Assembly (NCBI GenBank): GCA_017466125.1
Contig: JAFTUS010000137.1
Span: 1 to 54,952 of the forward strand
Reading direction: 5' to 3'
From: Lentisphaeria bacterium
Lineage (GTDB): Bacteria; Verrucomicrobiota; Lentisphaeria; Victivallales; Victivallaceae
Length of the DNA: 54,952 nucleotides
Shown in pieces: positions 27,301-35,148 of this stretch (position 1 is its first letter; each line of letters begins with the position of its first letter). The notes beneath the pieces were generated by a model that saw only the letters and a program-made list of their open reading frames with translations, ran no database searches and had not been told where the DNA came from. The position numbers were made by a program, and so were the translations under genes.

Positions 27301-28438
27301 ACCTCTGCAATTAACCGGAGGATATCAGGTAAATACCTATCCCATCGCCCATGAACGAATTTTCAAAATAAATCTGCGCCCCTATGCCAATAACTCTTTT
27401 ATTGACGAAAAAGCCGGAGATGGTAAAGGCTGGACCGATCAGGGGCCCTTTACTGACATGCGGAATATTCCAACTGGCAATCAGGAAGTTGCCGGTATTC
27501 CGTTTGACATCATTGATCCAACAATCAATAACGGCAATACTTGTATCACTCTCAAGGGGGGGAAACTTGATATGCCGACCGAGGTCAATAACATTGCTGT
27601 TAATTGTAAGGTCAATAGCATTGCCTTTTTACACACTTCCGGTTTTGGCGGCGGCATCACTCCGCATGCTGTGTACACCATTAACTATGCGGATAACACT
27701 TCTGTAAAATATGTTGCTATTGGCGGAAAAAATATCGGTGACTGGTGGCAACCGGCACGCAAAACAGAAGCAATACCCGGTTTGATCCGTAAAAATGGTC
27801 TCGGAGTAAATTGCGGATTTTACGTTGCAAGATGGGAAAATCCCTTCCCCGAAAAAACGGTCAAATCATTTGACTTTTCCGTGCATGAACAGGGCAGAGT
27901 GATTCCCATATTAGCAGCGGCGACCGCAGAACTCGTTCACCCCGAACCTTTAATGCTCGCCAACTTTGCCGATGCCAAGTGGGGACTTGCCGCCGATAAA
28001 AAGGGTAAAAAAGGCACGGCAGTTACCATGAAGGACGAAAAACCTTACTATTCCCGCCTGATCATGCCAGCGACCACACCTAACGGCGGTTTTACAGCAT
28101 CAATCCTATTTTGTTTCTATGATGTCAAAAAATTCCAAAACAATACCTATGACTACATTTCATTCGAATACCGCAGCAAAAATTCCGGAAAGATCGATCT
28201 GGTGATTCCCAGAATTGACCACCGTTCAAAACTCGTCCATAGTTTTGAACTGCAAAACTCCGCTGGCAAATGGATCAGAGTCCGTCTGAATCTCAAGCAG
28301 GACTTTGAACTTATCGGGACGGAATTTGATATTCACAGTATGCGGAAAGAGGTAATTTTCTATAATGGATTCAATAAAAAAGCAGGATTTCCACGGAACG
28401 AAGTAATTTTTGATATCCGCGGACTTCGTTTGGAGTAA
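24326..28438 (+). CDS. Large secreted GH2-family glycosidase with extra C-terminal modules
   Basis: From ATG 24326 (AAGGAG 10 nt upstream) the product has 1370 residues. The longer frame into the pilin stop is not used. Signal peptide MKKKLLLATLSLTICSFA. In order: jelly-roll sugar-binding domain with FVNGKLAGHHHGDFHTW (about 150-250), immunoglobulin-like domain, GH2 TIM barrel (about 365-680) with acid/base E482 in MWLLGNE and likely nucleophile E578 in VISEAIGGG. Then a linker, a class I amidotransferase-like fold at about 790-985 (RLLILEQRPG, GKGRVFFSQ), a beta module at about 1015-1208 (FDIIDPTINNGNTCITL), and a CBM-like beta-sandwich to the end. Beta-galactosidase, glucuronidase or mannosidase activity are all possible. 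It is probably cotranscribed with the pilin and PHP genes. Confidence 0.85.
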   Translation: MKKKLLLATLSLTICSFAVDDDFWKKAYVPAEQKIPSGSMPLMERSAVKVQIPEVGTFHAGKFLKKKNLAGEWLFSGLKTSELPFASNCPADELPLMAENFDDSRWEKIKVPTNWWTTEKYSYKKVFRPSRKTNIKSQAYNRRTANPYCKGIYRHTIELPQTLPGQVGLEFHAIGYEAELFVNGKLAGHHHGDFHTWHINITNYVKPGKNTIALRVLADLGPHDEIYTHVYGAAWTNECIKGGLWDHVFLNCDSSIFEINSMKIAADSKGNFELHYQINYPHDTPDTFIPGIAVANANVNAAIPTAREFPPITLKKGLNQGVLKYRFNDIKPWELNDPQLYYSTLYFRNKNSVRASRIERFGFRDFKINGSRFFLNGKEVFLSIETAQSMRFSGDKGDVRERIREYKVKGVNMLRTAHQPVTPRLIEAADEMGMMIYDEWALGSYRNIVPELFLKRNLKELASFVSRDHNNPSVVMWLLGNEVEHRTNKHIHKLLDDQYDTVKKIDIQKRPVASFAGVGNLHHYGYDKLKTDVIDYHLYTGITRPALRWEEDFSRYVDMTAKVYGKNGTLTMPIVISEAIGGGWGHRPDKNYKHGNIDRYLEIINRSFYWGNPGAAGYSGAVGVRSVLDPDRQYKYIWCINGTRIVEMARQDERIAGFGTWIGHPTEHSTRWTQSIYPGLRLAPDKKFPILQYFSPGKTKVNFFIRNQGQTELANASCRLDVARDGKIIPLQTIELGALPSGKRLNRNIEIQLPELPSGQWELRLTVLENGKETNFRNSYCVQLHPRPIALRNPGKALLLVKNSKVEKILSDLGIPYTIFSGKESFNSFKCLIIPPNIKSNAIANTSVADYIEKGGRLLILEQRPGTMPVFGNYSLSADDNTMVETVVESHPVFKDLRQADFDIWAQNTKANVIENVILPLDVIALAVKGRFLDEKGAGTAIAEGRYGKGRVFFSQVCAVDLWGINPSASRYLKNVFDYLLTTPDEKLVEARPLQLTGGYQVNTYPIAHERIFKINLRPYANNSFIDEKAGDGKGWTDQGPFTDMRNIPTGNQEVAGIPFDIIDPTINNGNTCITLKGGKLDMPTEVNNIAVNCKVNSIAFLHTSGFGGGITPHAVYTINYADNTSVKYVAIGGKNIGDWWQPARKTEAIPGLIRKNGLGVNCGFYVARWENPFPEKTVKSFDFSVHEQGRVIPILAAATAELVHPEPLMLANFADAKWGLAADKKGKKGTAVTMKDEKPYYSRLIMPATTPNGGFTASILFCFYDVKKFQNNTYDYISFEYRSKNSGKIDLVIPRIDHRSKLVHSFELQNSAGKWIRVRLNLKQDFELIGTEFDIHSMRKEVIFYNGFNKKAGFPRNEVIFDIRGLRLE

Positions 28439-28444
28439 AAAACA

Positions 28445-29653
28445 ATGAAGCATCCCGACCGTAAAAAATGCCGTGGATATGATCTTCCCGGCCGATGCCA
28501 ACGCTTTACCGACTTGGTTTATTATGGCAAGGCATCCGATAAAGACGCGTTGAAAAAAGAAATTTTTTCTATCGAGGAAGAGTATTATCCGGAAAAATCA
28601 CCCTATAATCTTTATTTCGGTGAAATTCACGGACACTCACAACTCTCTGATGGCTTCGCAGAAGTAACTCCGGAAAAATATTTTCATCACCTTCGCTATA
28701 CTGCAAAATTAGACTTTGCCGCACTTTCCGACCATGACCACGGCGGTATCGGCAATGAGCCTTTGTTTGTTCCCGAAAAATGGAAAATATTGCAAGATGC
28801 CGTAAAAGCAGCCTATGCACCGGGAGAGTTTTCAACTATTTTGGCCTATGAAAGGGATTCTTATCCATGGTATAACAATCTGGTCGTTTATTACCGTGAT
28901 CATAACGGAACTCCCCTGCTGGGAGAACGGGCCGGAGAATTCACGGAAGCCGAATTGCGGCATGCCCTTGGACGTAATGATATTTTACTTGTCCCGCACG
29001 ATACCGGCATGCTCAACTTCGGTTGCGACTTCAACCGCATTCCGCTTGATCTGATGCCCCCCCTGCTCCAAATCGTCAGCCGTGGCGGCAATGCACAGGA
29101 ATATTTTGATCATCCGCTTTCACGCATGGATTCCTGCCGCGGCGGTTTCTGGCAGGATGCGTTGAGAAGAGGAGCAGTAACAGGAGTGATTGCCAGTTCT
29201 GATGATCACAAGTGCAAAGGCGGCGTTCCTGACCCGGAACTTTATCCCGATACCGTTTTGGAGGCCCCGGATAATCTTCCCTGCATTACCGGAGTTTGGG
29301 CAAAAGAAAATACCACGGAAGCAATCTTTGATGCTCTGAAAGCTCGACGTTGTTACGGCTTTATGGGGGGAAGAATCTCTTTGGACTTCCGCATCAACGG
29401 TCACTTTATGGGCGAAGTAATCACCCTCAATAAAGATGAAGATCGTGTTATTTACTGGAACTGCCAATGCGATTCCCCCATTGACAAAATAACATTGGTT
29501 AAAAATTGTCGTGATGATTTGATTTTACGCAACTCGCGCGGCGTAATTTTTGACTATTCTCCCGAATTGCCGGTCGATTGTTATTATCTCCGGGTCATTA
29601 CCCGCGACAGCCGCTGGTGTTGGTCCAGCCCGATCTGGGTTCGCAGGAAATGA
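28445..29653 (+). CDS. PHP-domain protein of the DUF3604 type
   Basis: A 402-residue protein starting 6 bp after the GH2 stop. The PHP metal-binding motifs are visible: LYFGEIHGHSQLSDG (first H-x-H), AALSDHDHGG, AYERDSY, VPHDTG and IASSDDHKCKGG. These match DUF3604/COG0613-type metallophosphoesterase relatives. The last 80 residues (FRINGHFMGEV to SSPIWVRRK) form a beta-sandwich in which the substrate side is usually bound. There is no signal peptide. Its position behind a secreted GH2 suggests it acts on a released, perhaps phosphorylated or otherwise substituted, sugar. That is inference. Confidence 0.75.
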   Translation: MKHPDRKKCRGYDLPGRCQRFTDLVYYGKASDKDALKKEIFSIEEEYYPEKSPYNLYFGEIHGHSQLSDGFAEVTPEKYFHHLRYTAKLDFAALSDHDHGGIGNEPLFVPEKWKILQDAVKAAYAPGEFSTILAYERDSYPWYNNLVVYYRDHNGTPLLGERAGEFTEAELRHALGRNDILLVPHDTGMLNFGCDFNRIPLDLMPPLLQIVSRGGNAQEYFDHPLSRMDSCRGGFWQDALRRGAVTGVIASSDDHKCKGGVPDPELYPDTVLEAPDNLPCITGVWAKENTTEAIFDALKARRCYGFMGGRISLDFRINGHFMGEVITLNKDEDRVIYWNCQCDSPIDKITLVKNCRDDLILRNSRGVIFDYSPELPVDCYYLRVITRDSRWCWSSPIWVRRK

Positions 29654-29759
29654 AAGGGAACTGCCGGAAAATACACCTTATCTGACCTTTGCAAGCACCA
29701 CTGAAACGCGGAGTAAGCCGCTGAATTACCGGGCGGCACGGCTGCCGTCCGGGGTCGCT

Positions 29760-29795
29760 GTCCGTTCTGTCCACCCTGTCCATCCTGTCCATTTT
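29760..29795 (+). repeat. Four 9-bp repeats GTCCnnnnT (second minisatellite locus)
   Basis: GTCCGTTCT, GTCCACCCT, GTCCATCCT and GTCCATTTT stand head to tail. The third unit is the reverse complement of ATGGACAGG-type units at 10311-10325. The bases after the array (CCATTTTTTCACTG, then CTGTCAAACTGTGG) resemble the minus-strand flank of the 10289 array (CCATTTTCGTTTCACTGTCAG). This suggests the same dispersed element. Confidence 0.75.
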
Positions 29796-29881
29796 TTCAC
29801 TGCCGCTGTCAAACTGTGGGCCTTCTTCAAACCCAAATATACGAAATCAGGATTTTTTTATCCAAAAAAGGCGTACCGGGA

Positions 29882-29910
29882 TTGAAAAAAGTACATTCAG
29901 GGAGTATATT
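29882..29910 (+). promoter_or_regulatory. Likely carB promoter
   Basis: TTGAAA at 29882-29887, 17-bp spacer, TATATT at 29905-29910. The predicted leader is about 47 nt. Confidence 0.6.
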
Positions 29911-29963
29911 TAGTCAATTTGCAAACATAATTTTTTTACATACAGAAATCAGGAAGGTGAATC

Positions 29964-32900
29964 ATGGCGAAACGTGACGATGTAAAGAAAGTTCTTATTA
30001 TCGGTTCCGGTCCGATCATTATCGGTCAGGCTTGCGAATTTGACTACTCCGGAACACAGGCCTGCAAAGCATTGCGGGCCGAAGGATATGAAGTCGTTCT
30101 GGTCAACTCCAACCCTGCGACCATCATGACCGACCCCGGCATGGCCGACCATACCTATATCGAACCCCTGACGGTAGACAGCCTCGAAAAAATCATCAAA
30201 AAAGAACGTCCCGATGCCCTGCTGCCCAACCTCGGCGGTCAGACTGCCCTCAACCTTGCCATCAGTTTGCAGGATGACGGCATCCTCGATAAATACAACG
30301 TCAAAGTCATCGGCGTCGATCTCAACGCCATCAAACGCGGCGAAGACCGCATCATCTTCAAAGAGACCATGGCAAAACTCAATGTTCCCATGGCGAAATC
30401 CGAACCCTCCTACTCCATCGAAGAGGCCGAAAAGATCGCCGCTGATCTCGGTTATCCTGTCGTGCTGCGCCCCGCTTACACCATGGGCGGCACCGGCGGC
30501 GGCACCGTCTACAACGTCGAAGAACTCCGCGAAATCGTCCGCCGCGGTCTCGCCGCCTCCCTCATCGGACAGGTGCTGATCGAAGAGTGCGTGTTCGGTT
30601 GGCAGGAACTTGAACTGGAAGTCGTCCGCGATGCCAAAGGTACCAAAATCACCGTTTGCGGCATCGAAAACGTTGACCCCATGGGCGTTCATACCGGCGA
30701 CAGTTTCTGCGTTGCCCCCATGCTCACCGTTCCGCAGGAAGTTCAGGACAAACTGCAGGATTACGCCTACCGCATCATCGACGCTGTCGGCGTGACCGGC
30801 GGATGCAACGTCCAGTTTGCCCACAATCCGGTGGACGGCCGTATCATCGTTATCGAAATCAATCCCCGTACCAGCCGTTCCAGTGCGCTTGCCTCCAAAG
30901 CGACCGGTTTCCCCATCGCCTCTATTTCCACCCGCCTTGCCGCCGGGATCAACCTCGATGAGATCCCCTACTGGCGCGACGGTTCTCTGGATAAATACAC
31001 CCCCTCCGCCGATTATGTCGTGGTGAAGTTCGCCCGCTGGGCGTTTGAGAAGTTCCCCCAGGCAAAAGATCAGCTCGGTACGCAGATGCGCGCCGTCGGC
31101 GAAGTCATGAGCATCGGCAAAACCTTCAAAGAAGCCACCCAGAAAGCCATCCGTTCTCTGGAGATCGGCCGCTCCGGTATGGGGCTTGACAAGAAGATCG
31201 AAGCCCTCTCCTATGAAGAACTCAAACGGGGCGCAGGCACTCCCTCCAGTCAACGTTTCTTCCACCTTTACGAAGCCTTCAAACGCGGGCTGGATGTGGA
31301 AGAAGCCTTCCAACTGACCAGCATCACCCGCTATTTCCTGCAGGAGATCAAGGAACTTGCCGATTTTGAAGTCGAAATGGCAAAATCCAGTTGGATGGCG
31401 TTCCCCGATGAGATGCTGCAGAAAGCCAAAGCGTGGGGATTTGCCGACAAGTATCTGGCAAAACTTTTCAGCGTTCCCGAAAAAAGCATCCGCGACCGCC
31501 GGATGAAAAAGGGCATCAAAGCCACCTTCTGCCGGGTCCCGGTCAGCGGCGTGGACAATGCCGATTACTACTACTCCACCTACACCGGTGCCCCCGATGA
31601 AGTTCCGGTTTCCGATAAAAAGAAAATCATGATCCTCGGCGGCGGCCCCAACCGTATCGGTCAGGGGATCGAATTCGACTACACCTGTGTCCACGCCGCT
31701 TTCACGCTGCGGGATATGGGCTATGAGACCGTGCTGATCAACTGCAACCCCGAAACGGTCTCCACCGACTACGACACCAGCGACAAACTCTACTTTGAAC
31801 CGCTGACCACCGAAGATGTGCTGGCAATCTATGAAAAAGAACAGCCCGACGGCGTGATCGTCCAGTTCGGCGGTCAGACTCCGCTCAATATCGCACAGGA
31901 ATTGAAAGACTCCGGCGTAAATATCCTCGGTACTCAGCCCGAAGGCATCCGTCTTGCCGAAGACCGTGAATACTTCCGTGAACGCATGATCGCCCTCGGC
32001 ATCCGTCAGCCCGAAAGCGGTACTGCCATCTCTCTGGAACAGGCTGTCGCTCTCGGCCGCAAGATCGGTTATCCGGTCATGGTCCGCCCCTCCTTCGTGT
32101 TGGGCGGCCGCGGTATGGCGGTGATCTACGACGAAGAGACCCTGATGCGGTATGCCGTTGAAGCGATCCAGGTCAGCCCCGAATATCCCATGCTGATCGA
32201 CCACTTCCTCGACCCCGCGACCGAATGTGAAGTCGATGCCATCTCCGACGGCAAAGATACCTACGTCGCCTCCGTGATGGAACACATCGAACTTGCGGGT
32301 ATCCACTCCGGCGACTCCGCCTGTACCATTCCGTCTGTGACACTCTCTGCGGATATGCTCAAACAGATCCGCGAAGCCGCCGCCAAAATCGCCAAAGACT
32401 TCCAGGTGAAAGGTATTCTCAACGTTCAGTTCGCCGTCTGTGAAAACGAACTCTACATCATCGAAGCCAATCCCCGCGCCAGCCGCACCGTTCCTCTGGT
32501 GGCAAAAGTCACCGGAACTCCGCTGGCACGTATCGCGACCCGCATGATGCTGGGCGAATCCATGGATGACTGCAAAGATCTGCTCCGCGGCGAACCGACC
32601 ACTTATTACGGCGTGAAAGAGGCGGTCTTCCCCTTCAATATGTTCCCCGAAGTGGACCCGGTACTCGGCCCCGAAATGCGCGCCACCGGCGAAGTCATGG
32701 GGCTTGCTCCCAGTTTCGGTCTTGCCTACTTCAAATCCCAGCAGGCCGCCGGTGCCCGTCTGCCGCTGGAAGGCAAAGTGCTGGTCTCCGTCTCCCGCCG
32801 GGAACGGGAACAGCTGCTCCCCGTGGTCGAAACGCTGAACAGCCTCGGCTTCAAACTGGTTGCCACCGAAGGTACTGCCAAGTATCTGGCGGAAAATAAT

Positions 32901-33170
32901 ATCCCCCATACTCAGGTACACAAACTCAACGAAGGCCGCCCCAACGTTGCCGACTTGATCCGCAACCGCGAAATCGACCTTATCATCAATACTCCGGCAG
33001 GACGTTTGAGCAAGATCGATGACAGCTGCATCCGTCAGCTTGCCATTCAGTACAAAGTGCCTTACATGACCACCATCGCTGCCGCCAAAGCCACGGCAAC
33101 CGGTATCAAAGAGGCGAAACTGGGTGAGTCCGAGCCGAAGTCTCTGCAGGAATATCAGGGCGGAAAATAA
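29964..33170 (+). CDS. carB: Carbamoyl-phosphate synthase large subunit
   Basis: The 1068-residue protein is full length (E. coli about 1073). It makes carbamoyl phosphate from bicarbonate, ammonia (delivered by CarA from glutamine) and two ATP, for arginine and pyrimidines. It shows two homologous ATP-grasp halves: the first opens with KVLIIGSGPIIIGQACEFDYSG and has RPAYTMGGTGGG. The second opens near 553 with IMILGGGPNRIGQGIEFDY and has VRPSFVLGGRGM. The MGS-like allosteric domain covers about 930-1068 (ATEGTAKYLAENNIPHTQV). GAAGGTG precedes the ATG. carA is not in the window. Codon use is strongly biased, which also creates a long false ORF on the other strand. Confidence 0.97.
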   Translation: MAKRDDVKKVLIIGSGPIIIGQACEFDYSGTQACKALRAEGYEVVLVNSNPATIMTDPGMADHTYIEPLTVDSLEKIIKKERPDALLPNLGGQTALNLAISLQDDGILDKYNVKVIGVDLNAIKRGEDRIIFKETMAKLNVPMAKSEPSYSIEEAEKIAADLGYPVVLRPAYTMGGTGGGTVYNVEELREIVRRGLAASLIGQVLIEECVFGWQELELEVVRDAKGTKITVCGIENVDPMGVHTGDSFCVAPMLTVPQEVQDKLQDYAYRIIDAVGVTGGCNVQFAHNPVDGRIIVIEINPRTSRSSALASKATGFPIASISTRLAAGINLDEIPYWRDGSLDKYTPSADYVVVKFARWAFEKFPQAKDQLGTQMRAVGEVMSIGKTFKEATQKAIRSLEIGRSGMGLDKKIEALSYEELKRGAGTPSSQRFFHLYEAFKRGLDVEEAFQLTSITRYFLQEIKELADFEVEMAKSSWMAFPDEMLQKAKAWGFADKYLAKLFSVPEKSIRDRRMKKGIKATFCRVPVSGVDNADYYYSTYTGAPDEVPVSDKKKIMILGGGPNRIGQGIEFDYTCVHAAFTLRDMGYETVLINCNPETVSTDYDTSDKLYFEPLTTEDVLAIYEKEQPDGVIVQFGGQTPLNIAQELKDSGVNILGTQPEGIRLAEDREYFRERMIALGIRQPESGTAISLEQAVALGRKIGYPVMVRPSFVLGGRGMAVIYDEETLMRYAVEAIQVSPEYPMLIDHFLDPATECEVDAISDGKDTYVASVMEHIELAGIHSGDSACTIPSVTLSADMLKQIREAAAKIAKDFQVKGILNVQFAVCENELYIIEANPRASRTVPLVAKVTGTPLARIATRMMLGESMDDCKDLLRGEPTTYYGVKEAVFPFNMFPEVDPVLGPEMRATGEVMGLAPSFGLAYFKSQQAAGARLPLEGKVLVSVSRREREQLLPVVETLNSLGFKLVATEGTAKYLAENNIPHTQVHKLNEGRPNVADLIRNREIDLIINTPAGRLSKIDDSCIRQLAIQYKVPYMTTIAAAKATATGIKEAKLGESEPKSLQEYQGGK

Positions 33171-33206
33171 TCCGTATTCCGGCGGCTGTAAACAGGGAGG
33201 AAACTC

Positions 33207-34619
33207 ATGTCCTTGTGGGTACTGCTTTTTCTGCTGGCGGTCATCGCCATTGTTTCAGGGATCGCTGCGATCTGCGGGCATCGTTGTACCCATCTGCTGC
33301 GTGATTTGGATCACGCCAACAGCAGACTGCGGGAAATCACCAGTTTCCTCGACCGTTTTTCCACCGGTTTGCAGTCCGAAGAGGGCGTGGCGGGTGCGAT
33401 GCACGCCGCTGCGCATCACGTCGCCGAACAGACCGATGCCGAAGCCGTTGCCATTTACGAGATCGGTGAAGAGGGGTTGAGGGCTGTCGGTGTCTGCGGA
33501 GCATATCCGCTGATCCACAGCACGAACCGTCTTCTTTTCAGCAAACATCATCATCTTTTTGCCGCCCTTTCCCGTGAAATCATCAAAGAAGGCAGCGGTT
33601 TTCTCGGTCAGGTCGCTGCGGAACGGCAGGCGTTGCTGGTGCCGGATGCCTCCAAAGACGAACGCTTTGCAGAATATCCCGATCACGGCAGACTGCACAG
33701 CATTATGGCAACACCGCTGACACGTGACGGAAATCTCGTCGGCATCGTTTGTGCCGCGACCAGCCGCCGCAGTCCCCGTATGCCGTTTTCCGCACAGCAG
33801 TTTGAACGGCTGAAACTGCTCTCGCAGCAGGTCATCATGGTAAGCAACCTCGTCCATGTTTACGGTGAGATCAGCCGCCGGGAGAGACTCGATCAGGAGT
33901 TGGGTTTTGCCCGTCAGCTTCAGATGTCGCTGCTGCCGCCGGCGTTCCCCGCCTGGGGTGATTTCACGGTGGATGCCTACACCCGTTCCGCCAAAGAGGT
34001 GGATGGCGACTTTTACGATTTTGTGGAAATCGACGATGACCGTCTGTTGGTCATCATCGGCGATGCCTGCGGAAAAGGGATCCCGGCGTGTATGCTGACG
34101 GCTATGACCCGCAGTTTCGTGCGCAGCATGATCGACAACTTTACGACCCTTGGCGATCTCTTGCGGGATCTGAACGATAAACTCAACCGTGATACCGATG
34201 CTGACCGTTTCATCACCGTCGGCTGCTGTCTGCTGGATAAGAAAAACAATACGGTGGAATTCGGCAGAGCGGGCCATACCGATCTGATCTGTTTTGTGCA
34301 TGACCATTTGCGCCTCTTTTCGCCGGACGGTACCGGGTTGGGAATTCTGCCCAGTGACTTTGCTTCATTTGATACGATCTGCCTTGCGTTTGAACCCGGT
34401 ACGACTCTGCTGATGTTCTCCGACGGTCTTTCGGAGGCGGTCAACAAGGAAAATGAAGAGTTCGGCATCGAGCGGCTCAAACAGACTTTTGCGCAGGCTT
34501 GCCGCAGCGGGCTTTCTTCCAAAAACGTGATCGACCAGCTTATCAATACCGTCGTGGCATACGAAGTGGAACAGGCGGACGATCAGACGGTCGTATTGAT
34601 CCGTCACAACGAAAAATAA
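33207..34619 (+). CDS. Membrane-anchored GAF-domain PP2C/SpoIIE-type serine phosphatase
   Basis: A 470-residue protein: one N-terminal TM helix (LWVLLFLLAVIAIVSGIAAI), a short helix, a GAF domain at about 50-215 and a PP2C-like SpoIIE domain at about 235-470. Phosphatase motifs: ARQLQMSLLPP (RsbU-type entry), AKEVDGDFYDF (metal Asp), IIGDACGKGIPACM (metal Asp), FGRAGHTDLI, FSDGLSEAVN and DDQTVVLI. This class usually dephosphorylates anti-sigma-factor antagonists in partner-switching. No such partner is in the window. GGAGG sits before ATG 33207; the gene is 36 bp behind carB. Confidence 0.85.
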   Translation: MSLWVLLFLLAVIAIVSGIAAICGHRCTHLLRDLDHANSRLREITSFLDRFSTGLQSEEGVAGAMHAAAHHVAEQTDAEAVAIYEIGEEGLRAVGVCGAYPLIHSTNRLLFSKHHHLFAALSREIIKEGSGFLGQVAAERQALLVPDASKDERFAEYPDHGRLHSIMATPLTRDGNLVGIVCAATSRRSPRMPFSAQQFERLKLLSQQVIMVSNLVHVYGEISRRERLDQELGFARQLQMSLLPPAFPAWGDFTVDAYTRSAKEVDGDFYDFVEIDDDRLLVIIGDACGKGIPACMLTAMTRSFVRSMIDNFTTLGDLLRDLNDKLNRDTDADRFITVGCCLLDKKNNTVEFGRAGHTDLICFVHDHLRLFSPDGTGLGILPSDFASFDTICLAFEPGTTLLMFSDGLSEAVNKENEEFGIERLKQTFAQACRSGLSSKNVIDQLINTVVAYEVEQADDQTVVLIRHNEK

Positions 34620-34640
34620 TCCGCAAACGAGGAATGATAT

Positions 34641-35147
34641 ATGGAATTTCAACGTTCTGTCGGGGCGCAGATGGCTGCCCTTTGTGTAGTGGAAACAGCG
34701 AAAAACGCAGGTTTGCTGAACGGACCGATCACCGTTGCCCCCATGCTGGCGGAAGCGGAAAAAGAGTTGTTTCTCAAGATGTTTGAGGCGGTGAACTGCC
34801 GCCGTGCGGACGGCATTGACTCCATTCATCCGGACGAGGTCAGTTCGATGTTCAGTTTTGTTTTCGCCCGTTCTGCGGAAGCGGTCACAAACATGTTCAA
34901 CGGTCAGGCGAACAAGTTTGAAATGCTGGGACTTTTCGACGGAAAAATTCCGTTTTACACCGATGACGATTTGACGGCATACTTCAAAAAACTGTCTTTC
35001 CCGGCAGATTGCGCCCAGGCCTACTGGGACTGGTATCACACCGATTATCAGGACAACGGCACGGACCCGGTTCTGCCGCTTTTTGAAGCGTTGAAGTGGA
35101 CGTTCCGTCTCGGGTGTCATATCGCCATTACCCACAAGGGGATGTGA
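34641..35147 (+). CDS. Hypothetical protein
   Basis: I do not recognise this 168-residue protein. It is mainly helical by composition and acidic, without signal peptide or TM segment. It has a central AMFSFVFARSAEAVTNMF-like helix, an FDGKIPFYTDDDL loop, and YWDWYHTDY near the C-terminus. ATG 34641 follows GAGGAATGATAT, and the gene sits 21 bp after the phosphatase and 1 bp before the TM2 gene. The real coding status rests on that tight spacing and on codon use like its neighbours. Confidence 0.7.
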   Translation: MEFQRSVGAQMAALCVVETAKNAGLLNGPITVAPMLAEAEKELFLKMFEAVNCRRADGIDSIHPDEVSSMFSFVFARSAEAVTNMFNGQANKFEMLGLFDGKIPFYTDDDLTAYFKKLSFPADCAQAYWDWYHTDYQDNGTDPVLPLFEALKWTFRLGCHIAITHKGM

Positions 35148-35148
35148 T

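Larger units (their letters stand above)
29654..29963. other. 310-bp spacer with hairpin, 9-bp repeats and the carB promoter
   Basis: It contains a GC-rich hairpin (CCGGGCGGCA 29729-29738 with TGCCGTCCGG 29743-29752, one G-T pair, loop CGGC), the GTCC-repeat array (29760-29795), an AT-rich part and the carB promoter (29882-29910). There is no gene. The hairpin lacks a T-tract but is the only terminator-like structure after the PHP gene. Confidence 0.6.

Noticed and set aside
29949..32921. 990-codon open frame on the minus strand
   Set aside because: It is antisense to carB, whose full family pattern is clear. The Asp/Phe/His/Gly-rich product is what the reverse of biased codons gives.
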